The notes below the pieces were generated by a model. The model did not search any database. It worked only from the letters and a program-made list of their open reading frames with translations, and was not told the DNA's origin. A stretch of DNA of 7,764 bases from Bacteroidales bacterium (GTDB lineage: Bacteria; Bacteroidota; Bacteroidia; Bacteroidales; B18-G4): assembly GCA_023132505.1 (NCBI GenBank), contig JAGLYE010000066.1, positions 1 to 7,764 on the forward strand, written 5' to 3'. The stretch's first letter is position 1. The number at the start of each line of letters is the position of its first letter. Positions 1 to 6,144 of this stretch are shown here, one piece after another. Position numbers and translations under genes: made by a program.

Positions 1-1263
1 GGCCAGATCCTTGCCCAGGGTACAGAAACGGATTCCATCATCTTTACCGCAGCTGATCCTTTAACAGGATGGAAAGGTGTGCGATTTGATTCTACACTTG
101 TCACGAATGATACTTCAAAATTTGAGTATTGTGTATTTGAATATGCTATTGCTTATGGGCCTTATCCTGATAATGCGGGCGGTGCCATCGGGGCATTGGA
201 GTTTGGAAAGATCATTATCGACCATTGCTATTTCCATCATAATAAAGCTTTACAAGTAAATACAAATTATCCCGCTGGCGGTGCAATAGCCCTCTGGGCA
301 AGCAGCCCGGTGATCAGGAACAGTACATTCATCAATAATATATCCTTTGCTGGTGGTGCGATATGTTGTTGGATAGAATCCGATTCAGAAATCAAAAATA
401 ACTTGTTCACGAGCAATACAGCTCAATTGGGTGGAGCAATTTATTGCTACAATTCGAATCCGCCGATTTATCATAATCTTTTTTATGATAATATTGCCGG
501 TGCGGAATGGGGGGGGGGAGCTATCGCTTTGCAGGGAAGTTGCTCACCTGACATAATCAATAACACCATTGCTAATAACGATGCTTATGGTGTAGGTGGT
601 GGTATTTATTTATCACAGGGAAGTAGTCCCATAATCCAAAATACTATCCTTTGGGGAAATACAGCTGATGAAGGAAACCAGGTATATATCTGGCATGAGG
701 ATTGTGTTCCTAATTTTTTTTATTCTGATATCCAGGGCGGGCAGGACTCCATTGGGGGAGTTCCGCATACAGGAGATTATAAGCAGTGTATTGACAGCAT
801 TCCAATGTTCGAAGATACTCTTGCCAGCAATTACCACCTTTTGGGAAGCTCTCCCTGCATAGATAAAGGTGATCCAGGCTCCCCTCTTGACCCGGATGGG
901 AGCCCGTGCGACATCGGTGCATTCTATTTTCACCAGATAGGGTATGGGTATTCAGAAATCAGATACCAGAAATCAGAAGTCAGAATTGAGTGCTGGCCGA
1001 ATCCCACCAGTGGGAAATCAGATATCAGATATCAGATATCCCGCCTTCGCTCCGCTTCGGACGGGCAGGCAGAAGTTAGAAATGTTACACTTACAGTTTT
1101 TGGCATATATGGCCGGGAAATAGTCGTTCTGGTAGATGAAACACAAGCTGCCGGGGAGCATATTATAAACTTTGATGCCTCTGTCCTGCCGGATGGCTTG
1201 TATATCATCCGTTTGCAGGCAGGAAATGAGAGTGCGGTTGGTAAGGTTTTAGTTGTTCGATAA
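1..1263 (+). CDS. Right-handed parallel beta-helix surface protein with T9SS sorting domain (5' partial)
   Basis: The frame is open from the first base of the window, so this is the last 420 residues of a longer protein; the GTG at base 79 is internal and not a real start. Residues from about 55 to 225 form roughly five beta-helix coils of about 24 residues, each with a GGAI-type turn followed by an SSPxIxNxTxxxN strand. A segment ending in SPCIDKGD, then DPDGSPCDIGAF (about residues 283-310), is a common end cap of Bacteroidota beta-helix proteins. A type A T9SS C-terminal domain follows (about 331-420): WPNPTSG, then VTLTVFGIYGRE, then LPDGLYIIRLQ and VGKVLVVR. The predicted role is a cell-surface or secreted protein, possibly binding or cleaving polysaccharide; no catalytic residues could be assigned. 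Two oddities are a run of ten G inside the coding region and heptamer repeats inserted in frame in the linker and sorting domain. The family call is firm; the substrate is unknown. Confidence 0.85.
   Translation, partial: GQILAQGTETDSIIFTAADPLTGWKGVRFDSTLVTNDTSKFEYCVFEYAIAYGPYPDNAGGAIGALEFGKIIIDHCYFHHNKALQVNTNYPAGGAIALWASSPVIRNSTFINNISFAGGAICCWIESDSEIKNNLFTSNTAQLGGAIYCYNSNPPIYHNLFYDNIAGAEWGGGAIALQGSCSPDIINNTIANNDAYGVGGGIYLSQGSSPIIQNTILWGNTADEGNQVYIWHEDCVPNFFYSDIQGGQDSIGGVPHTGDYKQCIDSIPMFEDTLASNYHLLGSSPCIDKGDPGSPLDPDGSPCDIGAFYFHQIGYGYSEIRYQKSEVRIECWPNPTSGKSDIRYQISRLRSASDGQAEVRNVTLTVFGIYGREIVVLVDETQAAGEHIINFDASVLPDGLYIIRLQAGNESAVGKVLVVR
509..518 (+). repeat. Homopolymer tract of ten G inside the beta-helix gene
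   Basis: Ten consecutive G form the end of the Trp codon and most of three Gly codons in the turn EWGGGA. As written, the frame stays open through to the sorting domain. Loss of one G would bring a TAA into frame at 554-556, and gain of one G would bring a TGA into frame at 549-551. Either change would remove the T9SS sorting domain. Tracts of this length are known slippage sites in other bacteria; an assembly length error is also possible. Confidence 0.9.
954..1084 (+). repeat. Heptamer repeats with GC-rich imperfect palindrome, inserted in the coding frame
   Basis: Five consecutive 7-bp units of the type AGAAATC/AGATACC/AGAAGTC run from 954 to 988. After the conserved PNP coding segment, the unit ATCAGAT occurs three times exactly (1017-1037), followed by ATC. 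A GC-rich block (1040-1066) then begins CCCGCC and ends GACGGGC, with TTCGC-like words between. Two more units, AGAAGTT and AGAAATG, lie at 1071-1084. The frame is open throughout. The first block encodes SEIRYQKSEVRIE and the second encodes SDIRYQIS followed by an Arg/Ser/Ala/Asp-rich stretch. The period matches the intergenic arrays at 1271 and 4302, so these are read as the same kind of element inside a gene. Confidence 0.85.
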
Positions 1264-1270
1264 TTAGCAC

Positions 1271-1367
1271 GCAGTAGGCTGGACGCTGATGGCTGTTAGC
1301 TGTAATTCAGCTCCCGGCTACCGCCTACTACATACCGCCTACTGCATACTGCCTACTGCCTACCCAA
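1271..1367. repeat. Intergenic degenerate heptamer array with inverted halves
   Basis: A 7-bp phase can be followed without slipping from 1271 to at least 1361, about 13 units, starting seven bases after the stop codon of the beta-helix gene. Left-half units begin GCTG or GCAG (for example GCTGATG at 1285 and GCTGTTA at 1292). Right-half units are of the reverse-complement type (ACCGCCT at 1320 and 1334, ACTGCCT at 1348 and 1355). CAGTAGGC (1272-1279) has its reverse complement at 1337-1344 and 1351-1358, and AGCTG/CAGCT (1298-1302 and 1308-1312) forms the central small hairpin. The array could fold as a long imperfect stem-loop and might help end transcription of the upstream gene, but there is no T-run after it, so a classical intrinsic terminator is not supported. 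Confidence 0.85.
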
Positions 1368-1498
1368 TCCTCCGTTAATTCTAAACGACTAAGTATACAC
1401 TAGATATAACCATTTATCAACGGTACACTACTATCCGTGCAAAAGATTCATATATTGCATACTCATATTAAAAACCATTCACCAGTAACTCTAAAACC
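1368..1498 (+). other. AT-rich upstream region of the M16 peptidase gene, no clear promoter seen
   Basis: These 131 bases hold no ORF and no RNA gene that could be recognised. They are AT-rich and unlike the GC-richer heptamer array before them, so the promoter of the peptidase gene probably lies here. No exact TAnnTTTG -7 element was found; the nearest look-alike is TATATTGC at 1451-1458, which departs from the consensus. The start codon at 1499 is preceded by an A-rich stretch without a Shine-Dalgarno sequence, as is usual in Bacteroidota. Confidence 0.4.
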
Positions 1499-4306
1499 AT
1501 GAAAAAACTATTTTATCTTCTCTTCTCACTCAGCATCCTGTTTATGTTGGGCTGTACTCAGCAAAAGGATGCAGAACTAAGCCTTGATTACGAAAAGTAT
1601 TCCCTTTCCAACGGTCTGGATGTGATCCTGCATGTCGATAAGTCCGACCCGATCGTGGCACTTGCAGTGCAGTATCATGTCGGCTCAAACCGGGAGGTAC
1701 CGGGCAGGACGGGTTTTGCCCATCTTTTCGAGCATATGATGTTCCAGCGTTCTGAAAATGTTGGTGAGGATCAGTTCTTTAAACTGATCCAGAATGCTGG
1801 CGGCACACTCAACGGGGGTACCGGTAACGATGCCACAACCTATTTTGAAGTGGTGCCCAAGAATGCCCTTGAGCTTATATTATGGCTCGAATCCGACAGG
1901 ATGGGCTATATGATCAACACTGTGACCCCAAAGTCATTTGCCAACCAGCAAAATGTTGTGCAAAATGAAAAAAGGCAGATGGTAGATAACCGGCCATATG
2001 GACACACGCGTACTGTGATCGCACATAACTTCTATCCGGAAGGTCATCCTTACAGCTGGACAGTTATTGGTGAGATGGAAGACATTACAAATGCTACTAT
2101 TGAAGATGTAAAGGAATTTCATTCAAAATTCTATGTTCCTAACAATGCGACACTTGTTCTGGCAGGTGATTTCGATGTTGCCGAAGTCAGGAAACTTATC
2201 GAACAGTATTTTGGTGAGATCCCAAAAGGCGGTGATGTCCCCGATCCCGAGCCTATCCCGGTTATACTTGAAGAAACAAAAAAATTCTATCACGAAGATA
2301 TTTTTGCACGCACTGCCCAATTTCGAATGATCTGGCCCACCGTTGAGGAATATAATGATGATGCTTATCCCCTCTCCTATCTTGCCGAATTGTTTTCAAG
2401 CGGTAAGAAAGCACCCCTGTATAAAGTCCTTGAAAAGGAGAAAAAACTGTCGTCGAGCCAGCATGCATACAATGGCAGCCAGGAGATCGCAGGCACCTTC
2501 AATATCGGTGTAACCGCTAATGAAGGCGTAAGCCTGCAAGATGTAGAGGCAGCCATCTTTGAAGCATTTCAAATGTTTGAAGAAGTAGGTTTCACCGAAG
2601 AGGATGTGGACAGGATCAAAGCCAGCCTCGAAACCAATTTCTATAATGGCATCAGCAGTGTTCTGTATAAGGCTTTTCAACTTGCCTATTATAATGAATA
2701 TGCCGGTGACCCGGGATACTATAAAAAGGATATAGAAAGGGTCAAAGCAGTAACAAAAGAAGATATCTTACGGGTATATGATAAATATATCAAGGACAAA
2801 CCATTCTTCGCCACCAGTTTTGTCCCGAAAGGGCAATTGGAACTAATCGCCGAAGGCTCCGTATCTGCAGGTATTGAAGAAGAAGATGTGATGACCGCCA
2901 CAGAGATGGACATGGATGATATTGAAGAAGTTGAGATCGTTATGACTCCGACGGAGTTTGACCGTTCAAGGCAACCGGCCGATGGCCCGGATCCACTTCT
3001 TTCCCTTCCCCAGGTTTGGACTGACGAACTTGCCAATGGCATGAAAGTATATGGAATAGAGAACCAGGAACTTCCGCTAGTACAATACTCAATTGTATTG
3101 AAAGGAGGCCATTACCTCGACAAAATCGACAAGTCAGGTGTTGCCTCCCTGCTAGCCACCCTCATGATGGAAGGCACACAAAACAAGACCCCGCAGGAAC
3201 TGGAAGAGGCCATTGAAAAGTTGGGAGCTTCCATCCGCATGTATGCCTCCGGTGGATCAATCAGTATCAGGGTGAATACCCTGGCCAGAAATTATGAACA
3301 AACGCTGGCATTGGTAGAAGAAATCCTTCTCGAACCGAGGTGGGATGAAGAAGAATTCGGCCTTGCCAAAACAGCTGTAATGAACAGGTTGAAAAGGTCG
3401 AAGGCCGATCCGAATACTATCGCCAGAAACACATTTATGGAGCTTGTCTATGGCGAGGATCACATTTTTTCGACCGGATCACAAGGGACAGAAGAAAGTG
3501 TTGAAGACATCACCATTGATGACCTGAAAGATTATTACAATGAAAATTTCTCCCCTTCGGTAACAGCCTTCCATGTTGCAGGTGATATCGATGAAGCTAA
3601 AGTCCTGAGCTCACTGAACGGACTTGCAGAGAAATGGGAAACAAAAGAAGTTACTTTCCCCGAATACAGCTACCCCGAAGCTATTGAAGAGTCAGCAGTT
3701 TATTTTGCCGATGTTCCGGGAGCCAAACAATCAGTGATCTATATTGGCGCTCCCTCAATGGCCCGTACTGATGATGACTTCTACCCTGTTACCGTGATGA
3801 ACCATAAACTGGGCGGATCATTCAACAGTCATGTAAATATGATGCTCAGGGAAGAAAAAGGTTATACCTATGGTGCGTGGACCTACTTCACAGGAAGCTA
3901 TGTACCGGGATATTTCCTTGCCTCTTCCAATGTACGTTCATCTGCCACTGAAGAGTCAGTCCGGATCTTCAAAGACCTGATGGAAGCGTACAGGGATGGG
4001 ATTACGGAGGAGGAAATGGCGTTTACCAAAAATGCGCTGGTAAAATCCAATGCCCGCGACTTCGAAACGCTCAGGTCATTGCTTAAAATGCTGCAAAACA
4101 TCAGCATGTATGAGCTTCCCTTCGATTATGTAAAAGGGGAAGAAGAAATCGTACTGGGTATGGATCTCGACCGTCACAAGATGCTTGCACAGAAGTATAT
4201 CGATCCTTCAAAGATGTATTATGTGATCGCCGGCGATGCCGAAACACAGATGGAAGCACTGGAGAGGCTGGGGTTTGGTGAGCCGATTTTGGTGGATATC
4301 CAGTAG
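1499..4306 (+). CDS. M16 family (insulinase/pitrilysin-like) zinc metallopeptidase, predicted lipoprotein
   Basis: The 935-residue protein carries two M16 halves in one chain. The N-terminal half has the inverted zinc motif H75-L-F-E78-H79 (ligands H75 and H79, catalytic base E78). The probable third ligand is E157 in QNEKRQ, about 78 residues on, as expected for the family. A first M16_C-type domain begins near EFHSKFYVPNNATLVLAGDFD (about 200). A strongly acidic hinge (about 458-482) leads to a second, inactive half that lacks HxxEH (it reads LLATLMMEG). This half keeps an Arg-x6-Tyr pair, R784 and Y791 in LREEKGYTYG, which matches the substrate-binding Arg/Tyr of insulin-degrading enzyme. 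The N-terminus is a signal peptide ending MLGC19, a plausible lipobox, so envelope anchoring is predicted. CTQQKDAE resembles the charged export signals of surface lipoproteins in this phylum, but only loosely. The role is probably degradation of peptides in the periplasm or at the surface. The length resembles E. coli PqqL, but orthology cannot be judged here. Confidence 0.92.
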   Translation: MKKLFYLLFSLSILFMLGCTQQKDAELSLDYEKYSLSNGLDVILHVDKSDPIVALAVQYHVGSNREVPGRTGFAHLFEHMMFQRSENVGEDQFFKLIQNAGGTLNGGTGNDATTYFEVVPKNALELILWLESDRMGYMINTVTPKSFANQQNVVQNEKRQMVDNRPYGHTRTVIAHNFYPEGHPYSWTVIGEMEDITNATIEDVKEFHSKFYVPNNATLVLAGDFDVAEVRKLIEQYFGEIPKGGDVPDPEPIPVILEETKKFYHEDIFARTAQFRMIWPTVEEYNDDAYPLSYLAELFSSGKKAPLYKVLEKEKKLSSSQHAYNGSQEIAGTFNIGVTANEGVSLQDVEAAIFEAFQMFEEVGFTEEDVDRIKASLETNFYNGISSVLYKAFQLAYYNEYAGDPGYYKKDIERVKAVTKEDILRVYDKYIKDKPFFATSFVPKGQLELIAEGSVSAGIEEEDVMTATEMDMDDIEEVEIVMTPTEFDRSRQPADGPDPLLSLPQVWTDELANGMKVYGIENQELPLVQYSIVLKGGHYLDKIDKSGVASLLATLMMEGTQNKTPQELEEAIEKLGASIRMYASGGSISIRVNTLARNYEQTLALVEEILLEPRWDEEEFGLAKTAVMNRLKRSKADPNTIARNTFMELVYGEDHIFSTGSQGTEESVEDITIDDLKDYYNENFSPSVTAFHVAGDIDEAKVLSSLNGLAEKWETKEVTFPEYSYPEAIEESAVYFADVPGAKQSVIYIGAPSMARTDDDFYPVTVMNHKLGGSFNSHVNMMLREEKGYTYGAWTYFTGSYVPGYFLASSNVRSSATEESVRIFKDLMEAYRDGITEEEMAFTKNALVKSNARDFETLRSLLKMLQNISMYELPFDYVKGEEEIVLGMDLDRHKMLAQKYIDPSKMYYVIAGDAETQMEALERLGFGEPILVDIQ

Positions 4307-4352
4307 GCAGTTGACGGTTGACGGTCAACCGTCAACTGTCAACCGTCAACTT
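4302..4352. repeat. Palindromic heptamer array filling a convergent intergenic gap; possible bidirectional terminator
   Basis: Seven 7-bp units lie in one phase: AGTAGGC, AGTTGAC, GGTTGAC, GGTCAAC, CGTCAAC, TGTCAAC, and CGTCAAC ending at 4350. The segment CAGTTGACGGTTGAC (4308-4322) is a perfect 15-bp inverted repeat with 4324-4338 around a single central G. An outer CAGTA (4301-4305) and TACTG (4353-4357) continue the symmetry into the last codons of both flanking genes, which both end Gln-stop. Transcripts from either side would fold into a strong hairpin between the two converging genes, so a terminating or insulating role is plausible. No T-run of terminator length follows on either strand, so termination is inferred only from position and structure. 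Confidence 0.85.
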
Positions 4353-6055
4353 TACTGCTTAACCATCCTCAAACTCTCAACCCGCTGGCCCGCATGAAGC
4401 CTGCATAAATATACTCCGGCTGGCAAATCTGTTGCGATGTAGTTGAAGGAATGAGTTCCTGCAGACCTTACTTCATTAACAAGTTCAGCAAGCTCTTTCC
4501 CGAAGACATCATACACCACAAGCCTTACATGGCTTTCCTGGCCAAGGGTATAACGGATAGAGGTCTGCTCACGGAAAGGATTAGGATAGTTGGAGATCTT
4601 AATAAATGTCCTGTCAGGGTCAGGTTCGTTCACACCGACTGATCCCGGGGTGATGTATGCATAATAAACATCCTGCTCGCCATTCAGGGTATTGGCCCAG
4701 GCAAGGTGGGCACCACCTTCATCCGAAACCATATCAAAATAATCACCCATTTTCTCCTGCTGCGGCCATCCAACATGGGAATCAAAAATGTCTGATAGTT
4801 GAACATTCACCGACCAAGTTACACCCTGATCTTCTGAATATGAATAAAAGAGTGCTGACTTTTGATGAAGTCCCCAGGGATCGGAGCGTGTATCCAGCCA
4901 GGCTGCATCAATGCGGCCATTGGGGGCCACCGACATGGTTCCAAACCACTGATAATCTGAAAGAGAAGCGTCATCATTAATTCGTACAGGCGGATCAAAG
5001 GTCAGTCCGCCATCGGTACTCCTCGCAAACATGACATCGGCAGGATCAACATTGGAATTCCTCATCACCGAGGCGAGTACATATACATTCCCGCGGCCGG
5101 GACCATCAGAAACATCTACATCCACCCATGCCTGTCCGAGCAATCCTGCCGGGTTAACCGCTACCCAGCCTGTCAGCTGGCCATCAAGGTCAACAGAAGT
5201 ATACAGGCTCCACTCAATGGTGGAACCGGACACCTGTGCATTCATGGATTTCGTCACCATCACATCATTGAACTCACCGGCACCAGCGATATAAAGTTCA
5301 CCTTCCGGTCCAACAGCCAGGGTTCCCCAATAGGGTTCACCGGGAATGGCAGTGCAGGGTTCATAGCTGGCACCCAGGTTTGTTGAGCGTGTAAAAAAAT
5401 TCGGATAGCAGTAGCTCCAGTATTTAGTCCAGAATGAATAATTATTGCCTGCACCTACACCATTTGTTTTATCAATACGCATCCACTGCTTATCACCCCC
5501 CTGGGCAAATGTACCCTCATCCCATTCAACAGCACCATCTGCAGTTTTGTATACTGTACAAATAAAATCGTCACTGGCAGTCACAGTGAGGCTGTTATAA
5601 TAGAAGTTACCTTCAGGGTCGCAATCCAGAACCGGGTCGGAACGGAATACCCCGGCGTCGATAGATCCCGGAAAGGTCCATGATTGCCCGGCATCAAGGG
5701 AATATGCATAACCGGCCTGCCGGAAGTTGCTGTTCACATTGTCAAACTGCCGCCAGCCGATCATGATCCTGTCAGGGTTGGTAGGATCCACGGCAATAGA
5801 AGGTTCGTTAGCGGCATCGCCCAGAATATTCTCCCCCTCTGAATTTACATTCGCCTGTATAGTAAAAAACCCGGTGCTTTCATAAACATAGGCCGGAGAG
5901 GTCTTGATCTCATCAAGAGCCATGGGAACTGACTTTTCATCCGGAAGCTCATGGTGCATAGCTGCCTTTTCAGGAATATCAACTGACTGTGCGCAGGCTG
6001 CAGAAGATATGCCAAGGGCTGCAGCAAAGAGTAGAATTGTATTTTTTTTAAACAT
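4352..6055 (-). CDS. Secreted Asp-box (BNR/sialidase-like) beta-propeller protein with T9SS sorting domain
   Basis: The 567-residue protein starts with a Sec signal peptide, with a likely signal peptidase I cut after A-C-A22. Four Asp-box motifs of the form SxDxGxxW/F can be read: SLDAGQSW (119-126), STNLGASY (224-231, degenerate), STDGGLTF (346-353) and SEDQGVTW (407-414). These mark a sialidase-type beta-propeller fold. The conserved block KMGDYFDMVSDEGGAHLAW (435-453) closes the propeller. A type A T9SS sorting domain (about 484-567) contains YPNPF, TSIRYTL, VRLVVYDVFGKEL and LPAGVYLCRLHAG. The export route is therefore the inner membrane, then T9SS, then the surface or medium. The arginine-containing FRIP motif and the Tyr/Glu nucleophile pair of true sialidases were not found, so an enzyme activity is not assigned; binding or another hydrolytic role is possible. 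It lies 89 bp downstream of the MEMO-AMMECR1 gene on the same strand, so co-transcription is possible but not shown. Confidence 0.88.
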   Translation of the reverse strand: MFKKNTILLFAAALGISSAACAQSVDIPEKAAMHHELPDEKSVPMALDEIKTSPAYVYESTGFFTIQANVNSEGENILGDAANEPSIAVDPTNPDRIMIGWRQFDNVNSNFRQAGYAYSLDAGQSWTFPGSIDAGVFRSDPVLDCDPEGNFYYNSLTVTASDDFICTVYKTADGAVEWDEGTFAQGGDKQWMRIDKTNGVGAGNNYSFWTKYWSYCYPNFFTRSTNLGASYEPCTAIPGEPYWGTLAVGPEGELYIAGAGEFNDVMVTKSMNAQVSGSTIEWSLYTSVDLDGQLTGWVAVNPAGLLGQAWVDVDVSDGPGRGNVYVLASVMRNSNVDPADVMFARSTDGGLTFDPPVRINDDASLSDYQWFGTMSVAPNGRIDAAWLDTRSDPWGLHQKSALFYSYSEDQGVTWSVNVQLSDIFDSHVGWPQQEKMGDYFDMVSDEGGAHLAWANTLNGEQDVYYAYITPGSVGVNEPDPDRTFIKISNYPNPFREQTSIRYTLGQESHVRLVVYDVFGKELAELVNEVRSAGTHSFNYIATDLPAGVYLCRLHAGQRVESLRMVKQ

Positions 6056-6144
6056 TTTTAAGGTATAAGTTTGGTTATTTTTCTATTTATCAGACAATAG
6101 CAGGCATTAAAAGGTTGTTTAGTGCTGCTACTCATTTTATATGT
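6056..6144 (-). other. Short AT-rich gap between the two minus-strand genes, with a weak stem-loop
   Basis: This 89-bp gap has no heptamer array, unlike the other three. A weak inverted repeat is present: TAGCAGGCA (6098-6106) against TGCTGCTA (6123-6130), with one bulged base and a 16-base loop. No T-run follows it on the minus strand, so it is not a convincing terminator. No exact TAnnTTTG -7 element was found for the propeller gene, which leaves open whether that gene has its own promoter or is read through from the upstream gene. Confidence 0.35.

Noticed and set aside
77..259. A 60-residue hydrophobic ORF at the start of the window overlapping the beta-helix frame
   Set aside because: It is a shadow frame. 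The overlapping frame 1 is open from base 1 and encodes clear beta-helix and sorting-domain motifs.
613..933. Minus-strand ORF of 106 residues opposite the beta-helix gene, and similar antisense ORFs opposite the M16, propeller and MEMO genes
   Set aside because: These have no recognisable motifs or start signals and lie fully opposite strongly supported coding frames.
1271..1367. CRISPR array
   Set aside because: The units are seven bases long, directly adjacent and degenerate, with no unique spacers of regular length and no cas genes nearby.
1451..1458. TATATTGC as a -7 promoter element for the M16 peptidase gene
   Set aside because: It does not fit TAnnTTTG, and no -33 element stands at a suitable distance. 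The real promoter was not identified.
4308..4338. Terminal inverted repeat or attachment site of a mobile element
   Set aside because: It is a single compact palindrome between two intact genes, with no transposase or integrase in the window and no matching distant copy bounding a segment.
6098..6130. TAGCAGGCA/TGCTGCTA inverted repeat as an intrinsic terminator after the MEMO-AMMECR1 gene
   Set aside because: The stem is short and bulged, the loop is 16 bases, and no T-run follows on the minus strand.
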